DNA of 64,000 nucleotides from Myxococcus sp. RHSTA-1-4 (GCF_020037125.1 NZ_JAIQDG010000039.1:42790-106789), one strand, 5' to 3'; positions 19,363-28,759 are shown, counted from the stretch's first letter. Numbers and translations are program-made. The notes: generated from the letters alone by a model not told the origin.

Positions 19363-21857
19363 GCTGACTTCCGCTCCCCCGGCGCCTCGCCGCCCACGCC
19401 GAGCTCGAGGCTCCGAACGACAGCCATCTCCCCCTCCGGGGCGGCCTTCCGCCCGCTCCACCGCTCCAGGAGGGCCAGCATCGCGGGGAAGAAGACCGTG
19501 GTCCCCAGAAAGGTGCACACGACCCCGAGCAGCGCAATCTGACCGATGCTGCGCAGTCCCTGGTGGTTGGCGACGAGCAGCGCGCCATAACCGGCCGCGT
19601 TCGACAGCGTGGCCACCACCGCCGCCAGCCCCGTGTGCCGCACCACCTTGCCGAGCGAGCCGGGCCCCTCTTCCTCATACCGGTGGAAGAGGTGCACCGA
19701 GTTGTCCACGGCGATGGCGAGCAGGTTGGGCAGCACCACCGCGTTGATGAAGTTGAGCTGCACGTCGAAGAGGTACATGCCGCCCGCCAGACACGTCATG
19801 CCCAGGAACAGCGGCCCGGTGACGAGCAGCGCGCGCTTGAAGCTGCGCAGGCTCAGGAGGATGACGAAGAACACCACGCCCGCCGCGGACCAGAGGATGA
19901 GCGGCCCGTCCCCGCGCACCAGCGCGAAGATGCGCGCGGCGATGCGGTTGCTGTCCAGCACCGCCATGTCGATGCCGCGCGCCTTCGTCGCCTCCACCAC
20001 CTGGTCGATCTGCGCCGCCCAGCGCCGCAGGTCCTCCGTGTCGTAGTTGGACACCGAGGGGAAGAGCAGCAGGAAGGTGCCCTTCCCGTCCGTGGCCTCG
20101 AAGCGGCGGCGCGCCTCCACCGGCAGCGAGTCCAGCCCGTAGGGCTTCGCCTCCAGCATCCGCTGGAAGTCCTGCAGCCGCGGGTCCTCCTCCGCAGCCG
20201 GCGGGAGTCCATGGAACAGGGTGCGGATGCCGGAGATCTCCGCCTCGCGCCGCTGCAGGTCCGACGGCACCAGGTCATTGAGGGACGCGGTGCGAAGGAA
20301 CACGGAGCCGGCGCCGTTGCGGCGCTTCACCTCCGCGATGACGTCCTCCACCTGCCCCGCCTGCTTCAGGTCCTCCACCAGGAAGATGGCCGGGTTGAGC
20401 GGCTGGCCGAGCTGCGCGGTGACGTGGTCGTCCAGGCGCGAGGCCGGCGAGTCCCCCTTCAGCTTGCGCATGTCCGTCTCGAACCCCAGCCGGGGCGCGA
20501 TGACGGCGGAGAACACCGCGAAGGCCAGCACCGACAGCGCGATGGTGACGATGACCGGCGTGGGCCAGCGCTTCCACTCGCGCTCGGGCTTCGGCGCCGG
20601 GGGCTCGGAGGCCGAGGCCGTGACGGGCGCGGAGTCGGGGCGCGCGGGGCGCAGGCGCTCGGCGATGGCCAGCAGCGAGGGCCCCAGCGCATACGCGGCC
20701 AGCACCGCCAGCAGCACGCCCAGGCCCGCGAGGAAGCCGAACTGGTTGAAGGCCTGGAACTGCGCCAGCAGCAGCACGAAGAAGGCCGCCGCGTTCGTCA
20801 CCGCCGAGGTGAGGGCTCCGCTGAAGGTGCCCCGCACCGCCGCGGCAATCGCGTCACGGGCGGACAGCGTCTGCCGCTCCTCCCAGTAACGCATGCACAG
20901 GTGCACGCCGTACTCGATGCCCAGGCCGATGAGGATGGCCACCAGGAAGCCCGTCACCACGTTCAGGTGGCCGATGGCGAGCCAGGCGATTCCGAACGTC
21001 AGCACCAGGCCCACCATGACGGGCATGCCCACCACCGCCAGCGCGGCGATGCGCCGGGTGGCCAGCAGGATGAGCCCCACGGCGATGAGCGCGGACAGGA
21101 GGCCGGCGCGCGCCAGGTCCCCGCGCATCACCGCGTCCTCCTCGATGCGGTTCTGGAAGTTGCCCGTGGCCTCCAGCTGGACGGAGGGATGACGCTCCTT
21201 TGCCAGCGTCCGTCCGGTGCCCATGGCCAGGTCCACGAAGCGCCGCGCGAAGTCCAGGTCCCCCGCCGTCCCCGACGGCTTGATCATCAGGTAGACCTCG
21301 GAGCCGTCCGCGTTGGCCAGGTACTCGCGCATGGGCGCGTTGGGCGCGTGCTTCTTCGCGATCTCCTCGAACGTGGGCGGCGGCGGCGTGGCCCCCAGGT
21401 CGATATAGAAGGGATTGGCCTGCTGGCGCTCGTAGCGGACCCGCGCCTCCAAATCCTTGCGCAGCGCGGCCAGCTTCTCCGCCGGCAGTAGCAGCAGGCC
21501 GTGTCGGCGGAAGAAGTCCACGTCATAACGGTGCTCGACGTAGCGGACCTCCGGCAGCGCCTCCAGGCGGGTCTTCAGCTCGGTCGCGTAGGCCTTGAGC
21601 CCCTCCGGGGTGTCCCCCTTCGCCAGGATGACGAGGTACCCGTCCCCCCCCGCCTTCTGTGACACGCGTGTCAGATCTTTCACTTCCCGGGCGCCCTGGG
21701 GCAGCAGCTCCACGAACGAGCCCCGGAACTCCAACCGCGACGCCAGCGCCATACCGCCGGCCGCCAGCAGGACGAAGGCGAGCAGCACCTGCCAGGGCCA
21801 CGACACGGCCAGGTGGATGAACCGCTCGAACCAGCGTTGCCGCAGAGACCTCGCCAC
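19359..21857 (-). CDS. RND/MMPL-family lipid exporter
   Basis: RND-superfamily transporter of about 832 residues. Each half has one membrane segment, a large periplasmic domain and a five-helix bundle; the first bundle includes VTGFLVAILIGLGIEYGVH and the second NLLAIAVDNSVHLFHRY. Conserved Asp/Glu in these helices carry the proton relay. The pattern fits the hopanoid/lipid-exporting MMPL group rather than drug pumps; cargo is inferred as lipid from the neighbours. GTG at 21857 is chosen because GAGGAG precedes it; the open frame goes on to another GTG at 21923 without a good ribosome site. Confidence 0.88.
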   Translation of the reverse strand: MARSLRQRWFERFIHLAVSWPWQVLLAFVLLAAGGMALASRLEFRGSFVELLPQGAREVKDLTRVSQKAGGDGYLVILAKGDTPEGLKAYATELKTRLEALPEVRYVEHRYDVDFFRRHGLLLLPAEKLAALRKDLEARVRYERQQANPFYIDLGATPPPPTFEEIAKKHAPNAPMREYLANADGSEVYLMIKPSGTAGDLDFARRFVDLAMGTGRTLAKERHPSVQLEATGNFQNRIEEDAVMRGDLARAGLLSALIAVGLILLATRRIAALAVVGMPVMVGLVLTFGIAWLAIGHLNVVTGFLVAILIGLGIEYGVHLCMRYWEERQTLSARDAIAAAVRGTFSGALTSAVTNAAAFFVLLLAQFQAFNQFGFLAGLGVLLAVLAAYALGPSLLAIAERLRPARPDSAPVTASASEPPAPKPEREWKRWPTPVIVTIALSVLAFAVFSAVIAPRLGFETDMRKLKGDSPASRLDDHVTAQLGQPLNPAIFLVEDLKQAGQVEDVIAEVKRRNGAGSVFLRTASLNDLVPSDLQRREAEISGIRTLFHGLPPAAEEDPRLQDFQRMLEAKPYGLDSLPVEARRRFEATDGKGTFLLLFPSVSNYDTEDLRRWAAQIDQVVEATKARGIDMAVLDSNRIAARIFALVRGDGPLILWSAAGVVFFVILLSLRSFKRALLVTGPLFLGMTCLAGGMYLFDVQLNFINAVVLPNLLAIAVDNSVHLFHRYEEEGPGSLGKVVRHTGLAAVVATLSNAAGYGALLVANHQGLRSIGQIALLGVVCTFLGTTVFFPAMLALLERWSGRKAAPEGEMAVVRSLELGVGGEAPGERKSA

Positions 21858-22269
21858 CGTCCACTCCTCGATGAAGGGCCGGAACAAGCAAGTTCCCGGC
21901 CAGTCAATGGTCCCCGCAAACACCCCGCGCGGAAGAAGCCTTCCAGCGCCTCCGGCGGGTGTGCAGCCACCTGCACACGATGCATTCCACTATCTACTGG
22001 AGAACGCTCTCGTGGCGGCGGGGTGCCACCAAAGTCGCGGTCGTGTCAAGCCGAGGGGGCCACAGGGGCCCTCGCAGGGAATGCAAGCAACAGTCCGCGC
22101 CTTGACACTGCCGCTAACCCTCTTTATTCACCGCCCCGCGTCCCCCGAGGGAGGTCGCCGGACGCAGGTTTCCCAGGTCGGAACGCGCCGTGCATGGCCG
22201 TTGGCGACTGGAGATCCGCAGTCCCCCCAGAGGTTCGCCCTCCCGACGCAGCCTCGAGAAAGACCACCC
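21858..22269. other. Divergent promoter region between RND operon and spt
   Basis: About 410 bases without a gene. It separates the minus-strand exporter operon from the plus-strand serine palmitoyltransferase. It contains a good sigma-70-like site for the right-hand gene (see 22102-22130). I saw no clear repeat or RNA gene. Confidence 0.6.
22102..22130 (+). promoter_or_regulatory. Sigma-70-like promoter upstream of serine palmitoyltransferase
   Basis: TTGACA at 22102-22107 is a perfect -35 box. After a 17-base spacer comes TATTCA (22125-22130), a partial -10 box, in an unusually AT-rich pocket. The ATG of the lipid gene is at 22270, giving a leader of about 130 bases. Confidence 0.5.
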
Positions 22270-23829
22270 ATGAGCGACGTCTTCGAGAAGTGCCATAACT
22301 GGAAGGACTACCGCATCGCGAAGGCCACGGGGCTCTACCCGTACTTCCGAGCCATCGAAGCATCGCACGGCGCCACCGAGGTGGAGATCGAGGGCCGGCG
22401 CGTCATCATGGTGGGGTCCAACAACTACCTGGGCCTCTCCGCGGATCCGCGGGTGAAGGAAGCCGCCATCAAGGCGGTGGAGAAGTTCGGCACCACGTGC
22501 TCCGGCTCGCGCCTGCTCAACGGCACGCTGGCGATGCACGAGGAGCTGGAGGCGCGGCTGGCGAAGTTCCTCAACCGCGAGGCCGCCATCGTCATCTCCA
22601 CCGGCTTCCAGACGAACCTGGCGCTGGCGTCCATCCTCGGCCGGCACGACATCGTCTTCAGCGACCGGCAGAACCACGCCTCGCTGGTGGACGGCATCCG
22701 CCTGTCCTTCGCCACCGAGCGCAAGTTCCGCCACAACGACATGGACCACCTGGAGCAGCTGCTGTCCCAGGCGGATCCCAACGCGGGCAAGATCATCGTC
22801 ACCGACGGCGTCTTCTCCATGGAGGGCGACGTCTGCAACCTGCCCCGCATCGTGGAGCTGGCGAAGCAGTACAACGCCCGGGTGATGACGGATGACGCCC
22901 ACTCCATGGGCGTGCTGGGCGAGAAGGGCCGCGGCACCTCCGAGTACTTCGGACTGGAGAAGGAGACGGACCTCGTCATGGGGACGTTCTCCAAGAGCTT
23001 CGCGTCGCTGGGCGGCGTGCTGGCGGGCCCCTTCGAGGTCATCAACTACATCCGCCACAAGGCGCGCTCGGTCATCTTCTCCGCGTCCATGACGCCGGCC
23101 TCCATCGCCGCGGCGCTCAAGGCGCTGGAGATCATCGAGGCCGAGCCGCAGCGCCGCGAGCGGCTGCTGGACATCGCGGAGAAGATGCACAACGGCTTCC
23201 GCGCCATGGGCTTCGACACGGGCGTGTCGGTGACGCCGGTGGTGCCGGTGCACATCGGCGACCAGGTGAAGTGCTTCCGCTTCTGGCGCGCGCTGCACGA
23301 GGCCGGCGTCTTCGCCAACCCGGTGATTCCGCCGGCGGTGGAGGCGGGCCACGCGCTCATCCGCACCTCGTACATGGCCACGCACACGGACGCGCAGCTG
23401 GACCGCGTGCTGGACATCTTCGAGACCATCGGCCGCAAGCTGAACGTGATTCCGGAGACGCGCCCCACCGTGTACGAGCCGGTGAAGATCGCCCGGCCCG
23501 GCACGCGCATCCTCTCCAACAAGGCGAGCGAGAAGTGGGCCGCGGGCTCCGCGGGCCTGCTGGCGGACAAGGGCGGCATCACCCTCGAGCAACTGTCGCG
23601 CATGTCGTCGCGCGAGGTGGCCGGCAAGCTCTTCGACGCGGTGGAGCAGCTCACCTGGCGCGCCGCCAACCTGCAGCCGGACGACCTGCGCAAGCTGGGC
23701 ACCGCCCCCATGAAGCTGTGGGAGAAGCGCGGCGAGCTGCCGGGCCTCCTGCTGGAGAAGGGCGCCCACTTCTTCATGCGCAACGGCTCCAACGGCGTCA
23801 ACGGCACACAATCGGAAGACAGGAACTGA
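22270..23829 (+). CDS. spt: Serine palmitoyltransferase (alpha-oxoamine synthase family)
   Basis: PLP enzyme of the alpha-oxoamine synthase family, 519 residues. It condenses an amino acid (serine for sphingolipids) with an acyl-CoA or acyl-ACP. Seen: NNYLGLSADPRVKEAA, TCSGSRLLNGT, TDGVFSMEGDV, DDAHSMGVLGEKGRG and GTFSKSFASLGG with the PLP lysine at 242. The core ends near residue 400. An extension of about 115 residues follows, which 8-amino-7-oxononanoate synthase lacks. The next gene resembles bacterial ceramide synthase, which favours serine palmitoyltransferase over BioF, Kbl or HemA. Confidence 0.88.
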   Translation: MSDVFEKCHNWKDYRIAKATGLYPYFRAIEASHGATEVEIEGRRVIMVGSNNYLGLSADPRVKEAAIKAVEKFGTTCSGSRLLNGTLAMHEELEARLAKFLNREAAIVISTGFQTNLALASILGRHDIVFSDRQNHASLVDGIRLSFATERKFRHNDMDHLEQLLSQADPNAGKIIVTDGVFSMEGDVCNLPRIVELAKQYNARVMTDDAHSMGVLGEKGRGTSEYFGLEKETDLVMGTFSKSFASLGGVLAGPFEVINYIRHKARSVIFSASMTPASIAAALKALEIIEAEPQRRERLLDIAEKMHNGFRAMGFDTGVSVTPVVPVHIGDQVKCFRFWRALHEAGVFANPVIPPAVEAGHALIRTSYMATHTDAQLDRVLDIFETIGRKLNVIPETRPTVYEPVKIARPGTRILSNKASEKWAAGSAGLLADKGGITLEQLSRMSSREVAGKLFDAVEQLTWRAANLQPDDLRKLGTAPMKLWEKRGELPGLLLEKGAHFFMRNGSNGVNGTQSEDRN

Positions 23830-23835
23830 GCACCC

Positions 23836-25017
23836 ATGGCCCTCCCCGCCGAGCCGTCCGCCTCCGCTCCCTCGCTTCCTCCCCTGCCCTCGGACGTGCA
23901 GGTGACGCCCGTGCGCGGCTCGGCGGAGAAGATGCAGTTCATCCGCTTCCCGTACGGCATCTACAAGGACGACCCGAACTGGGTCATGCCCCTGGAGATG
24001 GAGCGGAAGGACTTCCTGGACCCGAAGAAGAATCCCTTCTTCGAGTACGGCGAGGTGGAGCTGTTCCTGGCCCGGCGAGGCAGCGAAGTGGTGGGGCGCA
24101 TCGCCGCCATCCGCAACCCGCGTCACATGCAGGAGCACGGCACGAAGGAGGGCTTCTTCGGCCTCTTCGAGTGCGTGAATGACGCGGGCATTGCCCGGGC
24201 GCTGCTGGACACGGCGGCGGCGTGGCTGCGCGAGCGGGGCATGGACTCCATGCTCGGGCCGGCCAACTTCTCGTCCAACCAGGACTGGGGCCTGCTCATC
24301 GACGGCTTCGGCACCCCGCCGGCCATCATGATGCCGCACAACCCGCCCTACTACGCCGCGCTGATGGACGCGTGCGGGCTCACCAAGGCGAAGGATTTGT
24401 ACGCCTTCGAGCTGTCCTCGTCCGCGGAGCCGCCGGAGAAGGTGGTGCGCATCGCGGAGAAGCTGCGCGTGCGCGAGGGCGTCACCGTGCGCCCGGTGAA
24501 CATGAAGGACCTGGACGCGGAGGTGCGGCGCATCCGCGACATCTACAACTCCGCCTGGGAGAAGAACTGGGGCTTCGTGCCCTTCACGGACGCGGAGTTC
24601 GACCACCTCGCCAAGGACCTGAAGACCATCGTCCGCCCGGAGCTGGCGCTGATGGCCGAGGTCAAGGGCGAGCCGGTGGCCTTCTCGCTCACCGTCCCCG
24701 ACGCGAACCAGGCCATCAGGGCGGCCAACGGGCGCCTCACCCACTTCGGCCTGCCCATCGGTCTGGTGAAGCTGGCGCTGGCCTCGCGGCGCATCAACCG
24801 GCTGCGCCTCATCATCCTCGGCATCAAGGAGGGCTACCGGCGCCGCGGCCTGGACGCCATCCTCTACCTGGACACCCTGCGCACCGCGAATCGGCTGGGC
24901 TACGTGGGCGGGGAGATCTCCTGGACGCTGGAGGACAACCACCTCGTCAACCGCGCCATCGAGTCCATGGGCGCCCAGCGCTCCAAGACGTACCGCATCT
25001 ACCAGCGCGCGCTGTAG
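23836..25017 (+). CDS. GNAT-fold acyltransferase, candidate bacterial ceramide synthase
   Basis: A 393-residue protein that looks like the GNAT-related N-acyltransferase acting as bacterial ceramide synthase in Caulobacter-type sphingolipid pathways. Seen: an N-terminal domain with FIRFPYGIYKDDPNWVMPL and FFEYGEVELFLARRG, then GPANFSSNQDWGLLIDGF. A C-terminal GNAT-like part has KEGYRRRGLDAILYLDTLRTA and SWTLEDNHLVNRAIESMG. It starts six bases after the spt stop, so they form a two-gene operon. Proposed role: N-acylation of the spt-derived long-chain base. Identification is by recalled family pattern plus context. Confidence 0.75.
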   Translation: MALPAEPSASAPSLPPLPSDVQVTPVRGSAEKMQFIRFPYGIYKDDPNWVMPLEMERKDFLDPKKNPFFEYGEVELFLARRGSEVVGRIAAIRNPRHMQEHGTKEGFFGLFECVNDAGIARALLDTAAAWLRERGMDSMLGPANFSSNQDWGLLIDGFGTPPAIMMPHNPPYYAALMDACGLTKAKDLYAFELSSSAEPPEKVVRIAEKLRVREGVTVRPVNMKDLDAEVRRIRDIYNSAWEKNWGFVPFTDAEFDHLAKDLKTIVRPELALMAEVKGEPVAFSLTVPDANQAIRAANGRLTHFGLPIGLVKLALASRRINRLRLIILGIKEGYRRRGLDAILYLDTLRTANRLGYVGGEISWTLEDNHLVNRAIESMGAQRSKTYRIYQRAL

Positions 25018-25055
25018 GCGCTCGCGCTGGCCTCGTCGTTTCCACCCTTCGCGAG

Positions 25056-25664
25056 CTAGTTTCCAGCGCCCTTGGCCGCGCCACCCTTGGCGGCCTGCTC
25101 GGCGTTCTCCTTCTCGAGCTGGGCCCGCTTGCTCTTCAGGGTGGAGAGCAGCCCGTCGAAGCCCTTGTCGTTGAGGAGCTTGCGGAACTGGCCCTTGTAC
25201 GTGTCCACGAGGGACACCTCGTCGGTGATGACGTCGTAGATGCGCCACTCACCCTTTCCGGCGCGGTACAGCCGGTAGTCGACGGGAATCTGGTCCTTCT
25301 TCACGGTGAGCAGGGTGTTGACGGTGGCCTCGCTCCCCTGGACGGACTCCTTCCCGTACTTCACCTGCGCCTGGGCCTGGCCGATGGCCTTCTGGGCGTA
25401 GGAGGCGCGCAGCAGGCCCGTCATGGTGGTGGTGAACTCCTTCTGCTGGGCGGGCGTGAGGGTGGCCCACGTCTTGTCACCCAGCGCACGCTTCGCCAGC
25501 TCCTCGAAGTCGACGAACTTCTCCACGACGCCGGCGAGCGACTCGGCGGTGGCGCCGGGCGCGTTGGCGGCCTTCTGCACGTCCGCATTCCCGGACTTGA
25601 CGACCGAGAGCGGGCTGGCAGGGGCGGCGGCAATCAGGGCGGCTGCGAGCAGGGATGCAATCAT
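25056..25664 (-). CDS. MlaC/Ttg2D-family periplasmic lipid carrier
   Basis: A 202-residue exported protein with a short signal peptide (MIASLLAAALIAAAPASP). The MlaC-type domain follows: VDFEELAKRALGDKTWATLTPAQQKEF and YRLYRAGKGEWRIYDVITDEVSLV. MlaC proteins shuttle phospholipid between inner-membrane Mla complexes and the outer membrane. The tail is Ala/Gly/Lys-rich. It is convergent with the ceramide synthase candidate and is followed by an unlinked TolC-like gene upstream. The mlaEFD genes lie 23 kb away, so this carrier may serve a different lipid. Confidence 0.9.
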   Translation of the reverse strand: MIASLLAAALIAAAPASPLSVVKSGNADVQKAANAPGATAESLAGVVEKFVDFEELAKRALGDKTWATLTPAQQKEFTTTMTGLLRASYAQKAIGQAQAQVKYGKESVQGSEATVNTLLTVKKDQIPVDYRLYRAGKGEWRIYDVITDEVSLVDTYKGQFRKLLNDKGFDGLLSTLKSKRAQLEKENAEQAAKGGAAKGAGN

Positions 25665-25721
25665 TGTGTTTTTCGGCTCCGTGATTGGCGAACGATAGAG
25701 ACGACAGCAGCGCGGTGCCCG

Positions 25722-27545
25722 TTATTCACCCGGGACGGGGGGCATTCCGGTGACCCGGGCCAGCGCGGCCATTCCCACCCGGACGTCGTGCCAGCTCTGC
25801 GACCTGTCGCCTGACGCCTGGGCGTAGGCGGTGAATGCCTCCACCAGGTCCCGCGTCTCACCCGTTCCCAGGTCGAACGCGGCGAAGGCGGCCGTCACCC
25901 AGCGGCGGGCGTTCTTCTCCGCCTCCGTGAAGGCCCGGGCGCGGGCCCAGGCCGCCACCAGCTCGCCGTGCACCTTCGTCACCTCCAGGCGGATACCGGC
26001 GCGGATCTGCTTCTCCTGGGCGCGAAGCTTGTCCAGCTCCGCGAGCGCCTGCTCGAGCTGCGCGTTCTTGAGGGGAACGTCGAAGGTGCCGCGCAGCACC
26101 AGGCCCAGCCCGCCGGTGCGCTCGTTGAAGGGGTCATACGCGAAGGGGTTCGTCTGGCGCTGGGCGCTGGTCGTGAAGCGCAAGTCGTAGAAGCCGGCGA
26201 GCCCCAGGTCCGGGAAGAAGCTCCGCTCGCGGATGAACACCTCCGCCTCGCGCGCGGCGATGCCCGCGGTGATGGCGGTGAGCTCCGGCCGGTGCTGCTC
26301 GGCGAGCGTCAGGGCGCGCTCCAGGGAGGGCGGCTCCACGTCCTCCTCGAGCGGCAGGTCCTCCTCCACCACGGCGACCGTCTCCCCCGGCGCCGCGTTG
26401 GCCAGCAGGCCGATGGCGGTCAGCGCGAACTCGCGCCCCTGCCGCGCCGCGGCCCTGCGCGCCTCGACGATCTGCCGGAAGTAGCGGACCTTGTACGCGT
26501 CCACCCGGGACACCTGCTCGGACTCCTCCTTCAGCAGCGCGTCGATGCGCTCGGCGGCGTCCTCCAGCCGCTTCGACACGTCCTCGATCTGCACCAGTCC
26601 GGAGCGCGCGAGCTGGTAGCCGAAGTACGCCTGCGCGGCCTGGAAGCCCGCCTCGTTCCGGGCACGCTCCCGCAGCGCCTCGCCGACGATGGGCCCCTGC
26701 GCGCCCGCCTTCTCCAGCGCGGTCAGCTTGCCGAAGGTGTAGAGCGGCAGCACGGCGTTTCCCGTGGAGAAGACCGTCACGCCCACGCGGCCGAAGTCGA
26801 AGTCGCCCTCGCGGGACGCCTCGGTGAGGACGCCGTTGGCGTCGTAGCGCGCCTCCGGCACGGGCCCTCCCAGGCCCACGGTGACCTCGAACCGGGGGAA
26901 CCAGGCCCACTTCGCCTGCTGGTAGAGCGCCTGGAACTTCCGCAGCTCCGCGGTGGCCTCCTCCACCCGCGAGTCCGTGGTTCGGGCCCGTTCAATCAGT
27001 TGCGCCAGCGTGAGCGGGGCCCTCCCGGCCGGAGCCGCCTCCCCGCCGGGGGTGGCCTCCACCGACTCCCGGGCCTGCTGGGCCTCCCGGGAGGGCTCGA
27101 GCGCGGGGGCCGGAGAGATCGTCCGGCCCTGCGCGGCGCCGCTGGCCGCCGACCCCGGCGTCTCCGGGGCAATGGCGGGGGTGCCCGGGGGCAGGTTCTG
27201 CGGCGTTGTGCGGGGAAGGCCCGGGCTCTCGCTGGCGGCCCCCGTCCCAGGCGTCGTCTGCGTGCCCGTCCCCGGCGAAGGCGTGGCCGGGGTGCCCGTC
27301 CCGGGCGTCGTCGCGGAAGTCCCCGTGCCGGTGGTGCCCGTCCCGGAAGGCGTACCGGTGGTGCCCGTCCCGCTCGTCGTCCCCGAAGTCCCCGTGCCGC
27401 TGGTGCCTGAAGCGGAGGTCCCCTGCCCCGTCCCGGGCGACGGGCTGCTGCCCGGCCCCGTCGTCCCCGGGGTGAGCTGTGCCGCCGAGAGCCCGGCCGC
27501 CAGCACCAGCGCCACTGTCACGCCTCGATCCAGGTGTCCGCGCAT
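25722..27545 (-). CDS. TolC-family outer-membrane efflux protein with Gly/Thr/Pro-rich N-terminal linker
   Basis: Outer-membrane channel of the TolC family, 607 residues. After the signal peptide comes a stretch of about 90 residues made almost entirely of Gly, Thr, Ser and Pro (GTSGTGT-type repeats, residues ~25-115). A Pro/Ala-rich part follows, then two long coiled-coil/barrel repeats, e.g. ALTLAQLIERARTTDSRVEEA and SLERALTLAEQHRPELTAI. TolC proteins form the exit duct of tripartite exporters; no membrane-fusion protein is adjacent. ATG at 27545 is used; a GTG one codon earlier is possible. It lies 57 bases upstream of the MlaC-like gene. Confidence 0.9.
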   Translation of the reverse strand: MRGHLDRGVTVALVLAAGLSAAQLTPGTTGPGSSPSPGTGQGTSASGTSGTGTSGTTSGTGTTGTPSGTGTTGTGTSATTPGTGTPATPSPGTGTQTTPGTGAASESPGLPRTTPQNLPPGTPAIAPETPGSAASGAAQGRTISPAPALEPSREAQQARESVEATPGGEAAPAGRAPLTLAQLIERARTTDSRVEEATAELRKFQALYQQAKWAWFPRFEVTVGLGGPVPEARYDANGVLTEASREGDFDFGRVGVTVFSTGNAVLPLYTFGKLTALEKAGAQGPIVGEALRERARNEAGFQAAQAYFGYQLARSGLVQIEDVSKRLEDAAERIDALLKEESEQVSRVDAYKVRYFRQIVEARRAAARQGREFALTAIGLLANAAPGETVAVVEEDLPLEEDVEPPSLERALTLAEQHRPELTAITAGIAAREAEVFIRERSFFPDLGLAGFYDLRFTTSAQRQTNPFAYDPFNERTGGLGLVLRGTFDVPLKNAQLEQALAELDKLRAQEKQIRAGIRLEVTKVHGELVAAWARARAFTEAEKNARRWVTAAFAAFDLGTGETRDLVEAFTAYAQASGDRSQSWHDVRVGMAALARVTGMPPVPGE

Positions 27546-27835
27546 CACTCCCCGCCTCGGGCGGGTCCATATCCGAGTTGCCCGCGGCGGCGCAGCATCT
27601 CCGTTCCGGGGGACGCCGTCATCGGCCTTGTTCGTTCCATTTCCACCGTCCGCGCCCCTCGGGAGCCCTGCCCTGGCGGCGCGGGGGCCGTCCTACCGGG
27701 GGCGGTCCTCACAGACTCGCGTAGCACCGCTGACACTCCGGCGAGAAAAGGAGTTGGTCCGGCGTTCCGCATGCAGCAGATTGCGGCTGTTCCCGAGCCG
27801 GGCCACAGAGGGCCCGCATACCGAGGACCCCCACA

Positions 27836-28759
27836 ATGGCCTATACCGATCGCGTCAAGCAGATCCTGTCCTGGTACACGTCCGACAACCCGGGCACGCT
27901 GACCAACCTCGCCCGCCTGATGAACACCGGCACGCTCGCCGGCACGGGCAAGTTCGTCATCCTCCCCGTGGACCAGGGCTTCGAGCACGGTCCCGCGCGC
28001 TCGTTCGGCCCCAACCCCGCCGGTTACGATCCGGACTACCACGCGCAGCTCGCCATCGACGCGGGCTGCAACGCCTACGCGGCGCCGCTGGGCTTCCTGG
28101 AGGCCGTCGCCGGCAAGTTCGCGGGCGAGATTCCGCTGCTCCTCAAGCTCAACAACTCCGACTCGCTGGCCAAGGTCCCCAACCCCATCTCCGCGGTGAC
28201 GGCCTCCGTGAAGGACGCGGTGCGGCTGGGCTGCGTGGCGGTGGGCTACACCATCTACCCGGGCTCCGGCGCGCGCAACGAGCAGTACGAGGCGCTGCGG
28301 GAGATCATCAAGGAGGCCAAGGAGTACGGCCTGCCCACCGTCGTCTGGGCCTACCCCCGCGGCAACATGTCCAAGGAGGGTGAGACGGGCATCGACGTGG
28401 TGGCGTACGCGGCGCAGATCAGCGCCCAACTCGGCGCGCACATCATCAAGGTGAAGCCGCCGCAGGACCACCTCGAGCAGCCCGAGGCGAAGAAGGCCTT
28501 CGAGAAGGCCAACATCCCCACCAAGACGCTGGCGGACCGCGTGCGCGAGGTGGTTCGCTCCGCCTTCAACGGCAAGCGCATCGTCATCTTCTCCGGTGGC
28601 GAGGCCAAGGACACCCCGGCGCTGCTGGAGGAGATCCGGCAGATCCACGCGGGCGGCGGCTTCGGCTCCATCATGGGCCGCAACGCCTTCCAGCGTCCGC
28701 ACGGCGAGTCCGTGAAGCTGCTCAAGGACGTGATGGGCATCTTCGCCGGCAAGGCATAG
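27836..28759 (+). CDS. fbaB: Class I fructose-bisphosphate aldolase (FbaB type)
   Basis: Archaeal/DhnA-type class I aldolase of 307 residues, cleaving or making fructose-1,6-bisphosphate in glycolysis and gluconeogenesis. Seen: FVILPVDQGFEHGPARSF at the substrate pocket, TIYPGSGARNEQYEALREI, ADIIKVKPP-like sequence HIIKVKPPQDH with the Schiff-base lysine, and IFSGGEAKD followed by GGGFGSIMGRNAFQRP binding phosphate. It is transcribed alone and ends at a strong terminator. The 290-base upstream region to the TolC gene holds its promoter; I could not pin it down. Confidence 0.95.
   Translation: MAYTDRVKQILSWYTSDNPGTLTNLARLMNTGTLAGTGKFVILPVDQGFEHGPARSFGPNPAGYDPDYHAQLAIDAGCNAYAAPLGFLEAVAGKFAGEIPLLLKLNNSDSLAKVPNPISAVTASVKDAVRLGCVAVGYTIYPGSGARNEQYEALREIIKEAKEYGLPTVVWAYPRGNMSKEGETGIDVVAYAAQISAQLGAHIIKVKPPQDHLEQPEAKKAFEKANIPTKTLADRVREVVRSAFNGKRIVIFSGGEAKDTPALLEEIRQIHAGGGFGSIMGRNAFQRPHGESVKLLKDVMGIFAGKA

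Noticed and set aside
22114..25248. A 1044-codon open frame on the minus strand opposite the lipid-synthesis genes
   Set aside because: It is a GC-rich shadow of the real plus-strand genes. Its translation is low-complexity His/Arg/Leu/Val without domains.
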